NCBI GenBank assembly: GCA_018829445.1 | Contig: JAHJTV010000073.1 | Coordinates: forward strand, 186,001 to 250,000 | Origin: a bacterium | GTDB lineage: Bacteria > SAR324 > XYD2-FULL-50-16 | Reading direction: 5' to 3' | Length of the DNA: 64,000 bases | Shown: piece after piece, positions 29,126 through 39,036 of the stretch | How positions within the stretch are numbered: position 1 is the first letter of the stretch | Layout: every line of letters begins with the position of its first letter | Position numbers and translations under genes: made by a program | Notes under the pieces: generated by a model | What the model was told of the DNA's origin: nothing | The model's database searches: none | What the model saw: the letters and a program-made list of their open reading frames with translations, nothing else

Positions 29126-29236
29126 ATTTTATTTGCCGGGTGTTTTGCGGTTTGTCAGCAGTTTTATGGGAACTGGTGTCCAAAAATGAAGGACACGAAT
29201 GTAATTTGTGAATTATTAACGGAGATTTAGGTAATC

Positions 29237-31033
29237 ATGAAGAAAGTCTTATCAGGCAACGAAGCCATAGCCCTGGGAGTTTATGAGAATGGTGTCAGGT
29301 TTGCCAGTGCTTACCCGGGCACTCCCAGCACAGAAATTCTTGAAAACTATGCACGCTATGAGGGCGTTTATGCGGAGTGGGCACCCAACGAAAAAGTTGC
29401 CTTGGAAGTGGCAGTAGGGGCTTCCATGACAGGAGCCAGGGTGCTGGCAACCATGAAACATGTGGGCTTGAATGTTGCGGCTGATCCATTTATGACCTTG
29501 ACCTATACCGGCGTAAGCGGGGGATTCCTCCTCGTCTGTGCTGATGACCCGGGGATGCATAGCTCACAGAATGAACAGGATAACAGGTTTTATGGGCGAT
29601 TTGCTCAGGTCCCAATGTTTGAGCCGTCTGACAGCCAGGAAGCCAAGGATATGGTGGCAGAAGCCTATGATATATCAGAAAAATATGATACACCGTCTAT
29701 GATCCGCATGACAACCAGAATCTCCCATTCGAAGGGGGTGGTGGAAGTTGGTGACCAACCTGTCATAAAAAGAGAAATCGCCGGGTTTCAACGAGATAAA
29801 AAAAAGAATGTAATGATTCCCGCATTTGCCAGGCTCAAACATCCGAAAATTCTTGAGCGGGTGAAAGGCTTAACAGAGTATGCTGAAATAACGCCACTTA
29901 ACCGGGTGGAAATGGGAGACTCAAAGGTGGGAATTGTTACCAGTGGGATCTCTTATCAGTATGTTAAAGAGGTACTGCCCACAGCTTCCATACTGAAGCT
30001 GGGATTAACCTATCCGCTGTCGGAAAAAATGATTCGCAGTTTTGCGGCAAACGTTGATAGACTTTTTGTTGTAGAGGAGTTGGAGCCTTATCTGGAAGAC
30101 CAGATCAAGGCTATGGGAATTCCGGTGGAAGGGAAAAAATATTTCTCCATCCTGGATGAGTTGTCACAGGATCTGGTGGCTAAAGGATTTAAAGAAGCCG
30201 GAGTGTATGATCAGGAGCTTGTTAAACCCATCACTCAACCGGAAGGAACCGATATGCCCAGACCGCCACTGATGTGTGCCGGCTGTACGCACCGCGGTCT
30301 TTTCTATGCCATGAATAAATTGAAGGGTATCGTTCATGGGGATATTGGTTGTTATACGTTAAGTGTCCTTCCCCCCCTGGAGTCCATCGATACCACTCTT
30401 TGTATGGGAGGGAGTATCAGTATGGCCCATGGAACTGCCAAAGCTATTGAGGTACTGGGAATAGAGGATGAGAGACCCGTTTTTGCTGTTATTGGCGACT
30501 CTACCTTCTTTCATTCAGGATTAACCGGATTACTCGACGTAACCTATAACAAAAGCAATGTGACTATCTGTATCCTTGACAATGGCACTACGGCCATGAC
30601 AGGAGCACAGGAAAATCCCGGTACCGGCAAAACCCTCCAAAATGAGGAATCTGTCCATATCGATCTCAAACAACTGGTTAAAGCTCTGGGTTGCACACGC
30701 GTGAGAGAGGTTGACCCTTTCGATATCAAAGGCACCATCGAGATTTTGAAAGAGGAGGTAGCCTTTAAGGGGCCTTCTGTAATCATCACCAGTCGACCTT
30801 GTGTACAGCTGCTAAAATATGAACCCCATGATATCTACGATTCGAATAAGGATATCTGTATCGGTTGTGAAATGTGCCAGAAACTGGGATGTCCGGCGAT
30901 TTCGCAGGGAGACGAAATACCGTCACCCAATACAAAAAAAACAAAGAGACATTCAGTGATAGATACATCACTGTGTACAGGGTGTTCACTGTGTCTTCAA
31001 GTTTGTAAACCAGGGGCAATCCACAAATTATAA
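29237..31033 (+). CDS. iorA: Indolepyruvate:ferredoxin oxidoreductase, alpha subunit
   Basis: A 598-residue TPP- and FeS-containing subunit that oxidatively decarboxylates aryl-2-oxo acids (indolepyruvate, phenylpyruvate) to aryl-acetyl-CoA while reducing ferredoxin. It opens with the pyrimidine-binding domain (GNEAIALGVYENGVRFASAY, PGTPSTEI). The TPP-binding region has 'CAGCTHRGLFYAMNKL', 'GDIGCYTL' and 'GDSTFFHSG...DNGTTAMTG'. It ends with a two-cluster ferredoxin domain (CIGCEMCQKLGCP and CTGCSLCLQVCKP). The length is typical of archaeal and bacterial IorA. It forms an operon with the synthetase upstream and iorB downstream. Confidence 0.95.
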   Translation: MKKVLSGNEAIALGVYENGVRFASAYPGTPSTEILENYARYEGVYAEWAPNEKVALEVAVGASMTGARVLATMKHVGLNVAADPFMTLTYTGVSGGFLLVCADDPGMHSSQNEQDNRFYGRFAQVPMFEPSDSQEAKDMVAEAYDISEKYDTPSMIRMTTRISHSKGVVEVGDQPVIKREIAGFQRDKKKNVMIPAFARLKHPKILERVKGLTEYAEITPLNRVEMGDSKVGIVTSGISYQYVKEVLPTASILKLGLTYPLSEKMIRSFAANVDRLFVVEELEPYLEDQIKAMGIPVEGKKYFSILDELSQDLVAKGFKEAGVYDQELVKPITQPEGTDMPRPPLMCAGCTHRGLFYAMNKLKGIVHGDIGCYTLSVLPPLESIDTTLCMGGSISMAHGTAKAIEVLGIEDERPVFAVIGDSTFFHSGLTGLLDVTYNKSNVTICILDNGTTAMTGAQENPGTGKTLQNEESVHIDLKQLVKALGCTRVREVDPFDIKGTIEILKEEVAFKGPSVIITSRPCVQLLKYEPHDIYDSNKDICIGCEMCQKLGCPAISQGDEIPSPNTKKTKRHSVIDTSLCTGCSLCLQVCKPGAIHKL

Positions 31034-31057
31034 TCGATATCAGGGAGAAGAAAATCA

Positions 31058-31642
31058 ATGGAAAAACCGATCAAAAATGTCATCATTGTTGGGACAGGGG
31101 GTCAGGGGGTGATATTAGCCAGTGAAATCCTCTGTGATGTTGCCCTGGAATGTGGATATGATACCAAAAAAAGTGAAATCCACGGTATGGCCCAACGGGG
31201 AGGGGTTGTCAGCAGTCATGTCCGTTATGGGGCAAAAGTGGCATCTCCGCTAATTGCAGAAGGTACGGCGGATATTTTGCTGTCATTTGAATTGGCAGAA
31301 GCCGCTCGCTGGATTCCGTTCATTAAAAGTGATGGGCGGGTTGTTACCAGTACCCAGAAAATTGTACCTCCCCTTGTCTCCACCGGTATTGCCACTTATC
31401 CCGATCAGGTGGAAGAGGTTTTAAAAACATACTCAAAAAACCCGATCATTGTTGACGCTTTATCGATCGCCCATGAATTGGGTAATCCGAGACTGGTCAA
31501 CACAATCCTGCTGGCAATTATATCCGACCTGTTGGATCTCTCGGAAGACGCCTGGAAGAAAGTTGTCTCCAATCGGGTTCCACCCAAATTTAGGGAACTG
31601 AATATGAAAGCCTTTGACAGAGGCCGTCAATTATCCTGTTAA
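31058..31642 (+). CDS. iorB: Indolepyruvate:ferredoxin oxidoreductase, beta subunit
   Basis: A 194-residue gamma-type 2-oxoacid oxidoreductase subunit that pairs with IorA. It has the GTGGQGVILASEILCDVA loop at the N-terminus, the 'KKSEIHGMAQRGGVVSSHVRYG' signature and a C-terminal helical part (LDLSEDAWKKV). The ATG has GGGAG upstream and lies 24 bases after the iorA stop. Together with the synthetase it completes an oxidation and ATP-forming route. Confidence 0.95.
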   Translation: MEKPIKNVIIVGTGGQGVILASEILCDVALECGYDTKKSEIHGMAQRGGVVSSHVRYGAKVASPLIAEGTADILLSFELAEAARWIPFIKSDGRVVTSTQKIVPPLVSTGIATYPDQVEEVLKTYSKNPIIVDALSIAHELGNPRLVNTILLAIISDLLDLSEDAWKKVVSNRVPPKFRELNMKAFDRGRQLSC

Positions 31643-31951
31643 CTGTTTTCCCCGGGAGATCGGTCCGTACTGTCATCCGGGGAATTCAATCCCTCTCTTG
31701 AAATTCAATCGGCACTGCCCCTTCCAAAAAACCGAACATGTACACTCTGCCGGATTCCCATAATCCCACTCCTTTTGATTTCTGTGTTTAAATAATCGCT
31801 TTAAACCACAATGGTAAGGGCAACAAGAAGGCCGAACCTTTAATGGAAATATTCCATTCCATTTTCAATTAAAACTTGATAGGGAGGAGAAAACCAGTTC
31901 TAACAAAATAAAACAACAACATAAGATTTTATAAAGTAGGAGAATAAATCG
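31643..31951. other. Intergenic region after iorB
   Basis: About 310 bases. A TTCCCCGG/CCGGGGAA inverted repeat (31648-31684, 21-base loop) right after iorB may end the operon's transcription. The right part precedes a chemoreceptor gene with TAGGAG upstream. No promoter boxes are convincing. Confidence 0.4.
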
Positions 31952-34108
31952 ATGAAAAACCTTAATTTGAAAATTAAGCTGATGATCTCCGCTTTGGGTA
32001 TCGTTGTCTTTATTATGATTCTGTCGACGCTAATCGTATCGCTGTTTATTTACCGGCAAAACCGAGAGAATGCTTTCACCTTTCTTAACCAGTCAATGAG
32101 CATCGTTCGCGATGATCTTCTCACCAATGCCAGGGTTCTTGAGACTTATTCCCATCAAATGTCAACATTGGAAAATATGAATTCCAGCTTGCAGTTGCTG
32201 GGGATGATTGATCCCAACCAGGAACTGAATATGGTAGGCAAAGAAGCCCATCGGAATATCGCAATTTCCTTGTATGCCATAACAAAAGCAGCAAATATCG
32301 CTAAAGTTACCCTATATAATCTTAATGGAAATCTGATGGTTTTTGTGGTGAAGAATGCGGAGGGTTTTTTATTGGGATATCCCTTAAAACAGGGATTTGA
32401 AACTGCATTGTTGAGATCTGGAGCAACCCTATCAGAAGACAGTTGGCATCCGGCGAACGCAATTGAGGGAATTCCCAGGAAATTCGACAATGAGATCCCC
32501 ACTAGTAAAAAAACCAAGTTTGATATGGTTGATGGTTTTCTCTCCATCATTTCCTGTGCCCCGGTCAATGTGTCAAAATTCAATTTTTCCAGTGGTCAGC
32601 TTGAGCCTCAACAAGTTGCTTTTTTAACTGTGGTAAACAGTTATGAAGAATCCTTTATCAATCGGCTGGCAAAGCTGACGGGTACACAGCTGAACATTTT
32701 CTCGGAAAGTGGGATTAGCGTGGGACACCTCCCGGCTTATCAATCGTTTGATTTTAAGCAGATTAAACCGACCCGGGAAGATTGGAGCCTTTCTGATCAG
32801 AAAATTGTATTGAATGATGTAAAAGTAGAAAAGAAAGGTTATTTTGAAGGGTTGCTGCCCATCTATTCATCTTCCAAATGTATTGCAGTTGTTGCTGTTT
32901 TCTATTCCGCCGATACTGCAATGACCAATACCTGGCAGATAATAACCATATTGTGCCTGGTGTCTGTTGGTTGCATTATAGTTATTATTCCGTTTTCCTA
33001 TTTTTTTTCCGGATTTCTGGCGAAACCAATGGTCAATTTATCTCGATTATTGTCACAAGTTGAGGAAACAGGTGATTTTTCCCGTCGGGCAGAGATTAAA
33101 AACCATGATGAAACTGGCCGCATCGGAATTGCCTTTAATAGTCTAATGTCCTCGTTGCAATCTGCCATTGGAGCCACAAACGAAGTAGTTGGAGCGGTGG
33201 CAAAAGGAGATCTGTCTGAAAGTATCTCGGGTGAATTCAGAGGAGAGTTGGATGCCCTTAAACAAAACACAAATGAATCCATTGAAATTTTAGGGCAAAC
33301 CATCGTGAAAGTTTTGTCGGCTTGTCAGCAGGTCAATCTTAAATCTGAGGAATTGTCCGATTCTGTGAGCATCATGGTAAATAGTACCATGTCCCAGGCG
33401 GGAACGATTCAGGAGATCTCATCCACCATGAATATTATCGCCAATCAGATAAAAGAGAACAGCGAGAACGCATCGCTGTCACAAAAATTCTCGGAAAAAA
33501 CCATTGAGACCGTCATCGAAGGAAATAAGCAGATGAACAGTATGCTTGAATCCATAAATCAGATTAGTGAAACCAGTACAAAGGTGTCCAAAATTGTTAA
33601 GATTATTGATGAAATAGCCTTTCAAACCAACCTGCTGGCGTTAAATGCGGCTGTGGAAGCCGCCAGAGCAGGCAAATACGGAAAGGGATTCGCGGTGGTG
33701 GCGGAAGAGGTCCGCAGCTTGGCCAATCGCAGCGCAAAGGCTGTAAAGGATACCGCCGGTTTGATAGAAACATCGCTTAAACAGGTGGAAAACGGCGTCA
33801 AAACAGCAGATAAAACGGCTCAGCTTTTTTCAGAGATTACCTCTGAAACGGAAAAATCAGTTGAATTGATTAATCGCATAACAATGGCATCAAAAGAACA
33901 AAGCAGCAGTATAGGGGAAACGAATACAGCCCTGTCCCAGTTGAGTGAAGCTGTTCAAGTGAATTCCGCCATATCCGAGAAATCAGCCATAGCAGTTAAT
34001 CAACTGTTGGATCTAGCTTCCGATCTCCAGGAAATGGTTTTCCGGTTTAAGCTGAAATCTGGTGAGAATGAAGCAGTCAAACAAATCGAGTACTCTTCTG
34101 CGAGTTAG
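31952..34108 (+). CDS. Methyl-accepting chemotaxis protein with periplasmic Cache-like sensor
   Basis: A 718-residue chemoreceptor. TM1 lies at about 10-34, a long periplasmic sensor at 35-315 (its size and strand pattern suggest a double Cache fold), TM2 at about 326-352, then HAMP (353-405), a second HAMP-like repeat (about 410-450, [20 protein letters not shown]) and the signalling coiled coil. The tip is at about 551-595 ([20 protein letters not shown] then [15 protein letters not shown]). It shares the tip sequence with the receptor at 6795-8459, so both probably use the same Che system. Its ligand is unknown; it precedes an amino-acid importer operon. Confidence 0.93.
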   Translation: MKNLNLKIKLMISALGIVVFIMILSTLIVSLFIYRQNRENAFTFLNQSMSIVRDDLLTNARVLETYSHQMSTLENMNSSLQLLGMIDPNQELNMVGKEAHRNIAISLYAITKAANIAKVTLYNLNGNLMVFVVKNAEGFLLGYPLKQGFETALLRSGATLSEDSWHPANAIEGIPRKFDNEIPTSKKTKFDMVDGFLSIISCAPVNVSKFNFSSGQLEPQQVAFLTVVNSYEESFINRLAKLTGTQLNIFSESGISVGHLPAYQSFDFKQIKPTREDWSLSDQKIVLNDVKVEKKGYFEGLLPIYSSSKCIAVVAVFYSADTAMTNTWQIITILCLVSVGCIIVIIPFSYFFSGFLAKPMVNLSRLLSQVEETGDFSRRAEIKNHDETGRIGIAFNSLMSSLQSAIGATNEVVGAVAKGDLSESISGEFRGELDALKQNTNESIEILGQTIVKVLSACQQVNLKSEELSDSVSIMVNSTMSQAGTIQEISSTMNIIANQIKENSENASLSQKFSEKTIETVIEGNKQMNSMLESINQISETSTKVSKIVKIIDEIAFQTNLLALNAAVEAARAGKYGKGFAVVAEEVRSLANRSAKAVKDTAGLIETSLKQVENGVKTADKTAQLFSEITSETEKSVELINRITMASKEQSSSIGETNTALSQLSEAVQVNSAISEKSAIAVNQLLDLASDLQEMVFRFKLKSGENEAVKQIEYSSAS

Positions 34109-34681
34109 TCATTTCTGCTTTCTGGGGTTAACATAACTCCAATCGACCTTCCATATATTCTGGCTCCAGACCTATAAGTCGGATAAAAACGCCTTACTAT
34201 CTACGTTGAAATTGATAAAAAACAAATAATAATTAGGAAGAAAGAGAACTGGGTCTAATAAAATAAACTTTTTTGTCAAGAATAAAATTGACGGTCGGAA
34301 AAAAATCTTGCCGGTATTTAACAAAATTGTATAACTACCGGGCAGTTGTTAAAATGGATGAATTGCTTGACTGATCAGTCAGGGTGATATATCAAAATAA
34401 ATTGACACAAATTTTACAATCTGATAGTCCATTCTTGTCTTGAATGACAAGTCTTGAAGCCAATTTTTAAAATTGGTTAAGATAACGAAAAAAGGTCGTA
34501 ATCGGGTTAAACAGACATTCGCTCATCACAATGAACGGGATATTGGCTGTTTAGCTGTTTGTGTTAGTGTTTTAATCCGTAAGACACCATTTTGAGGAAT
34601 GTGATCTTTCTCGTTTTTGGTGCTTTTTAAATACAACTCCACGAATATCTCTTTATAAACAACATGTTAAGGGGGAAAATC
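34109..34681. other. Upstream region of the first HAAT operon
   Basis: About 570 AT-rich bases. It contains a perfect 14-base palindrome (34368-34381) and a TTGACA at 34402 with no good -10 at the right distance. No gene or RNA structure was recognised. The region should hold the promoter of the importer operon. Confidence 0.5.
34368..34381. promoter_or_regulatory. Perfect palindrome TGACTGATCAGTCA, TetR-like operator
   Basis: A 14-base perfect palindrome of the kind bound by TetR-family repressors, 300 bases upstream of the first importer gene and 20 bases upstream of a TTGACA. No TetR gene lies in this window, so the regulator would be encoded elsewhere. Confidence 0.45.
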
Positions 34682-35794
34682 ATGAAAAAGTTATTAGTTC
34701 TTTTTCTATCATTCGTTTTATTCGCTGGTGCAGCTTGGGCTGAAACCATTAAGATTGGTGTCGCAGGTCCATTCACGGGGCCATTGGCATCATTTGGTGC
34801 GCAGTTGAAAATAGGTGCTACCATGAAAGCGGAAGAGGTAAATGCAGCCGGCGGTATTAATGGTAATAAAGTTGTACCTGTTTTTATGGACGAGCTGTGT
34901 GATCCGAAAGAAGCTGCGACAGTAGGAACAAAATTGGCCAATGACAAGAGTATTTCAATCGTAATCGGTCATCTTTGCAGTTCTTCAACATTGGCTGCAC
35001 TTCCAATTTACAGGGCTGCCAATCTTCCTGCGATTTCTCCAACATCAACCAACGTTAGTATTGGTAAAATGAGCCCATACTATTTCAGGAATGTGTATCG
35101 TGACGATTTCCAGGGATTGTTTCTTGCTCAGTATATACAAAAGGTAAAACAATACAAAAAAGTAGCTGTTTTCTATGAAGTGAACGATTACTCCATGGGA
35201 CTGATGTCTGCTTTTATGCAAGAAGCCATAAAGCTTGGGATACAAATTCTTGGTACCGAAGCGTATACTAATGAAACAACCGATTTTAAACCTCAGTTAA
35301 CCAAGTTTAAGATGATGCGACCGGATGCGATTTTTGTTCCCGGATATCATCCACAAGCTTTGTTGATCGCCAGTCAGGCCGCCAGTTTAGGTATTAAAGC
35401 CGCTTTGTTTGGTGCAGATGGTCTTGATAACGCTGTTATGTTGAATAATCCCGACACAGAAGGACTTTTTGTAACCACACCCTTTTTGGTTGATAAGGCC
35501 GGTCCCAAGGCAGCTGGTTTTATTTCAAAGCATAAAAAAGAGCAGGGTGAAGATCCTGGTTGGATGACGGCCAATACTTATGATGCTTTTGGTATGGCAG
35601 TTGAAGCTATTAAAGCCGTTGGACAAAACAGGGAAAAAATCCGTGATTATCTGGCTGCTATCAATGATGCATCAAAAGGTTACGATGGTGTGACTGGTTT
35701 GACCTATTTTGATAGTAACGGTGATTGTCTGAAAGCCGCTTTTGTGAAAGAAATCAAAAACGGGCAATGGGTTAGTGGGCAACAGATGCAATAA
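34682..35794 (+). CDS. Branched-chain amino acid-type binding protein (HAAT family)
   Basis: A 370-residue periplasmic binding protein that captures ligand for the Liv-type importer encoded next. I start it at the ATG with GGGGGA upstream; the signal peptide ends near AWAET. The mature N-terminus 'IKIGVAGPFTGPLASFG' and 'GATMKAEEVNAAGGING' are the LivJ/LivK signature, and 'SPTSTNVSIG' and 'YEVNDYSMGL' fit the two lobes. The HAAT family binds branched amino acids but also amides, urea and aromatic acids, so the ligand is not fixed. A terminator follows directly. Confidence 0.93.
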   Translation: MKKLLVLFLSFVLFAGAAWAETIKIGVAGPFTGPLASFGAQLKIGATMKAEEVNAAGGINGNKVVPVFMDELCDPKEAATVGTKLANDKSISIVIGHLCSSSTLAALPIYRAANLPAISPTSTNVSIGKMSPYYFRNVYRDDFQGLFLAQYIQKVKQYKKVAVFYEVNDYSMGLMSAFMQEAIKLGIQILGTEAYTNETTDFKPQLTKFKMMRPDAIFVPGYHPQALLIASQAASLGIKAALFGADGLDNAVMLNNPDTEGLFVTTPFLVDKAGPKAAGFISKHKKEQGEDPGWMTANTYDAFGMAVEAIKAVGQNREKIRDYLAAINDASKGYDGVTGLTYFDSNGDCLKAAFVKEIKNGQWVSGQQMQ

Positions 35795-35819
35795 CAATTT
35801 GATCGCCTAACAATGTAAG

Positions 35820-35850
35820 GGGCAGATAAGAATTTTATCTGCCCTTTTTT
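35820..35850 (+). terminator. Rho-independent terminator between binding-protein gene and livH
   Basis: GGGCAGATAA pairs perfectly with TTATCTGCCC (10 bp, 5-base loop) and is followed by TTTTTT. It lies inside the operon, so it probably acts as a partial terminator that lets the binding protein be made in excess over the membrane components. Confidence 0.85.
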
Positions 35851-35876
35851 AATCAAATTTTTAACAAGAGATTCTC

Positions 35877-36791
35877 GTGGAAAATCTGCTTGAAATATCA
35901 TCCCTGTTTCTTCAGCAATTGGTGAACGGCATTACCTTAGGTGGTGTTTACGCGCTGATTGCTGTGGGATATACGATGGTTTACGGGGTGATACAGTTGA
36001 TTAATTTTGCCCATGGTGAAATATATATGTTCGGAGCCTTCCTGGCATTCGCAATGGTAACCGTATTCAATGTTCCATTTGTTCTTGCAGCTGTTTTATC
36101 AGTTGTGATCTGTGCTTGCTTTGGGATTTTATTAGACTTTGTTGCCTACCGACCATTAAGGAATGCACCGCGTCTTGCTGCCCTGATTACCGCCATTGGG
36201 ATGTCGCTTTTTTTGCAGAACCTTGCTTTAATGATCTGGGGGGGGGAAATCCAGTCTTTTCCTCGTGAAGTTCTGCCGCCTGTCTTTTACAGGCCAGCAA
36301 TTAGTTTTGGTGATGTGATTGTCACCTGGTTACAAATAGTGATTTTATCAGTTACAGTAGTTTTTATGGCAATGCTCCACTTCATAATTCATAGAACAGC
36401 AGTCGGTACAGCCATGCGAGCCATTTCGCAAGATAAAACCACCGCAGCACTCATGGGGATTAACGTAAATCGAGTAATCTCATTCACCTTTGCCATCGGG
36501 TCATCGATGGGTGCAGTTGCCGGAATATTGGTCGGTTTGTACTACAATGCCATTTTCCATTTTATGGGTTATATAATGGGTCTGAAAGCATTTGCCGCTG
36601 CCGTTCTCGGGGGAATCGGTAGTGTGCCGGGAGCCATGCTGGGAGGCGGGCTGTTGGGTATTGCAGAGGCATTGGGTGCTGGTTATCTCTCATCGGCTTA
36701 TCGTGATGGAATATCCTATGGTGTCATGATTCTTATTATTATTTTCAAACCATCCGGTCTAATAGGCAGGGATACAACTGAGAGAGCATAA
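35877..36791 (+). CDS. livH: HAAT permease LivH
   Basis: A 304-residue membrane permease with about eight hydrophobic segments. It starts with GTG, preceded by AAGAG. The family motifs 'NGITLGGVYALIAVGYTMVYGVIQLINFAHGE' (read in parts), 'RAISQDKTTAALMGINV' and 'AAVLGGIGSVPGAMLGGG' are present. It pairs with LivM. Its TAA and the livM ATG share one base (TAATG). Confidence 0.94.
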   Translation: MENLLEISSLFLQQLVNGITLGGVYALIAVGYTMVYGVIQLINFAHGEIYMFGAFLAFAMVTVFNVPFVLAAVLSVVICACFGILLDFVAYRPLRNAPRLAALITAIGMSLFLQNLALMIWGGEIQSFPREVLPPVFYRPAISFGDVIVTWLQIVILSVTVVFMAMLHFIIHRTAVGTAMRAISQDKTTAALMGINVNRVISFTFAIGSSMGAVAGILVGLYYNAIFHFMGYIMGLKAFAAAVLGGIGSVPGAMLGGGLLGIAEALGAGYLSSAYRDGISYGVMILIIIFKPSGLIGRDTTERA

Positions 36792-37846
36792 TGAAACGTC
36801 TTTGGGAAAAGATCTCCCGGCGTCAGGCGTCGGCAGGGCTTCTATTTTTTGTGTTGTTATTGCCCTGGATTCCAATAGGTGATTCGAGCAACTATATCTT
36901 GCGTATTCTGACCACGGCCATGTTATATATGGTACTGGCCCTGGGGTTGAACATCGTACCAGGATTTACAGGGCTGCTTGACCTTGGGTTTGTTGGTTTT
37001 TATGGAATCGGAGCGTATACGGCCGGTTTGTTGACAATCCATTTCGGAATCAGTTTCTGGCTTATTGTTCCCCTGGCTGCATTAAATGGTGCACTTTTTG
37101 GGATTCTACTGGGAGCTCCGACACTTCGACTAACCGGAGATTATTTTGCTATTGTCACACTCGGTTTCTCTGAAATAGCGGTGATGACCATACGAAACGA
37201 AATCTGGCTTACAAGGGGACCCATGGGTCTGCCAGGTATTTCTCCTCCTTCATTGTTTGGATATGAAATAACCCGCGATTGGGAATACTTCTATTTGATC
37301 ATCTTTCTTCTAATGGTTGTTATTCTAATTGTAACTCGGCTACGATCCTCTAAAATCGGACGTGCCTGGTTCGGTATCAGAGAGAATGAAATAGCCGCCC
37401 AGTGTTGCGGCATCAACCTGATTCGCTACAAAGTAATGGCATTTGCAACGAGCGCTTCGATTGGAGCGGCTGGCGGTGCGTTTTTTGCGAATTGGTTCAA
37501 ATTCATTCACCCAGATATGTTTAAGCTCTGGGAATCCATTTTGATTCTCTGCCTGATTGTCCTTGGAGGCATGGGCAGTATTGTGGGTACCATGTTGGGT
37601 GCGTTGGTGCTTATTCCCATGTCGGAGATATTGCGCATGATTTTGCCCGGGGAGCTTTTTAATGCCAGGTTCCTGATTTATGGAGCCGTCCTGGTTGTGA
37701 TGATGCGGTTACGTCCCGCCGGGATATTGCCATTTATCAGAGACCAGGAAGACAAGGCTAAACAAACAGCAAAACGACTATCAGGTTATCTGGCAAGTGG
37801 GGCAGATCATAAAGTGCCTGTTGCACCAACCAAGGAGAAAATTTAG
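36791..37846 (+). CDS. livM: HAAT permease LivM
   Basis: A 351-residue membrane permease. Family motifs are 'ALGLNIVPGFTGLLDLGFVGFYG' (in parts), 'LRLTGDYFAIVTLGFSEI', 'RSSKIGRAWFGIRENEIAAQ' and 'LGGMGSIVGTMLGAL'. It ends with a short cytoplasmic tail rich in Lys. Translationally coupled to livH, and two bases before livG. Confidence 0.94.
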   Translation: MKRLWEKISRRQASAGLLFFVLLLPWIPIGDSSNYILRILTTAMLYMVLALGLNIVPGFTGLLDLGFVGFYGIGAYTAGLLTIHFGISFWLIVPLAALNGALFGILLGAPTLRLTGDYFAIVTLGFSEIAVMTIRNEIWLTRGPMGLPGISPPSLFGYEITRDWEYFYLIIFLLMVVILIVTRLRSSKIGRAWFGIRENEIAAQCCGINLIRYKVMAFATSASIGAAGGAFFANWFKFIHPDMFKLWESILILCLIVLGGMGSIVGTMLGALVLIPMSEILRMILPGELFNARFLIYGAVLVVMMRLRPAGILPFIRDQEDKAKQTAKRLSGYLASGADHKVPVAPTKEKI

Positions 37847-37848
37847 AC

Positions 37849-39036
37849 ATGGATCCGATTTTAAAAGTAGTCAATGTTACAAAACTGTTTGGTGGGCTTT
37901 CGGCTTTGAGCAAAATCAACCTTGAAGCTCAGGAAAATCAGATCGTGGGTGTAATCGGGCCGAATGGAGCAGGAAAAACAACCTTATTCAATTGTCTGAC
38001 AGGTCTATACTACCCTACTGCAGGGCAGATTCACTTCGATAAAAAGTCGATAGCTCCGCAATTATCGGAAGTAAAAGAAAAACTAATTGGAAAACTGGCC
38101 TCGATATTTCAGGTTTTAAGTTTTGTCTGGGCTTTTCTATTCTGGCTCTATTACAAGCCAAACACCTATTACCAGGTCGAACTGGTCGTATTTGCAGTAT
38201 TTCTCTTGATAAGCCGATTATATATCGGAAAAGGACTAAAAAAACTTCAAGTCTGGGCCTGGGGAATAACATTTGTATTTCTGGCAACGGATTTTTCACT
38301 GGCCATATCCCTGTTAATCAAAATCACCTCTTTGGGAGGTATCCTGGAAACCGGGATACCGGTTGCAATTGTAGCGCTGCCCTGGAGTGTGATCGCCATT
38401 CCTTTTTGCCTCTATCTTGCCTGGCAGTTGTTTACCAGGCAAGGCAGGGAACTCTTTGGGTTTAAGGTGGGTGCCGATGCGATCTGTCGGTTCGGTATCG
38501 CCCGTACCTATCAGAATATTCGTCTTTTTATGTCCTTGAGCGTTCTAGATAACGTCAAAATAGGAGCCCATATCAGACTTAGCTCAGGACTCGGGGCAAC
38601 TATCTTCCGAACAAAAAATCAGAAAATGGAAGAGGATGTGATTGAGAAGGATGCCATTGAACTATTGAGATTTGTTGGTCTGGAGAAGCAGATGTTTGAC
38701 CTGGCAGGATCACTCGCTTATGGAGAGCAGCGCCGGTTGGAAATTGCCAGGGCCATGGCTTCCAATCCAAAATTGATTCTACTGGACGAACCCGCAGCCG
38801 GAATGAATCCCCAGGAATCAAGCCGACTGATTGAACTGGTGAGAAAAATTAGAAAAAAGGGAATCACAATTGCCATCATAGAACATGACATGAAAGTCAT
38901 GATGAAACTGGCGGATGTTATCTACGTATTGGATCATGGTGAGCTGATAGCATATGGGACACCAAAAGAGATCCAGGATAATCCGAAGGTTATTCAAGCA
39001 TATCTTGGAGGGAGTATGGCTTATGCTGAAACTTGA
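37849..39036 (+). CDS. livG: HAAT ATPase LivG with an inserted multi-pass membrane domain
   Basis: A 395-residue ATPase where LivG is normally about 255. Walker A is at 37-45 (GPNGAGKTT) and the fold runs normally to 'GQIHFDKKSIAP' (60-70). About 140 residues then intervene (roughly 70-208), with four strongly hydrophobic segments near 82-102, 108-126, 134-156 and 165-195. The ATPase resumes with 'CRFGIARTYQNIRLF' and Q-loop Gln222, then the signature 'LAYGEQRRLEIARA' (289-302), Walker B LILLDEP and H-loop His346. All catalytic motifs are intact and in frame, so it should be an active ATPase with its own membrane anchor. The paralogous LivG at 55843-56670 has no such insert. Ribosome site AAGGAG, 12 bases upstream. 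Confidence 0.92.
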   Translation: MDPILKVVNVTKLFGGLSALSKINLEAQENQIVGVIGPNGAGKTTLFNCLTGLYYPTAGQIHFDKKSIAPQLSEVKEKLIGKLASIFQVLSFVWAFLFWLYYKPNTYYQVELVVFAVFLLISRLYIGKGLKKLQVWAWGITFVFLATDFSLAISLLIKITSLGGILETGIPVAIVALPWSVIAIPFCLYLAWQLFTRQGRELFGFKVGADAICRFGIARTYQNIRLFMSLSVLDNVKIGAHIRLSSGLGATIFRTKNQKMEEDVIEKDAIELLRFVGLEKQMFDLAGSLAYGEQRRLEIARAMASNPKLILLDEPAAGMNPQESSRLIELVRKIRKKGITIAIIEHDMKVMMKLADVIYVLDHGELIAYGTPKEIQDNPKVIQAYLGGSMAYAET

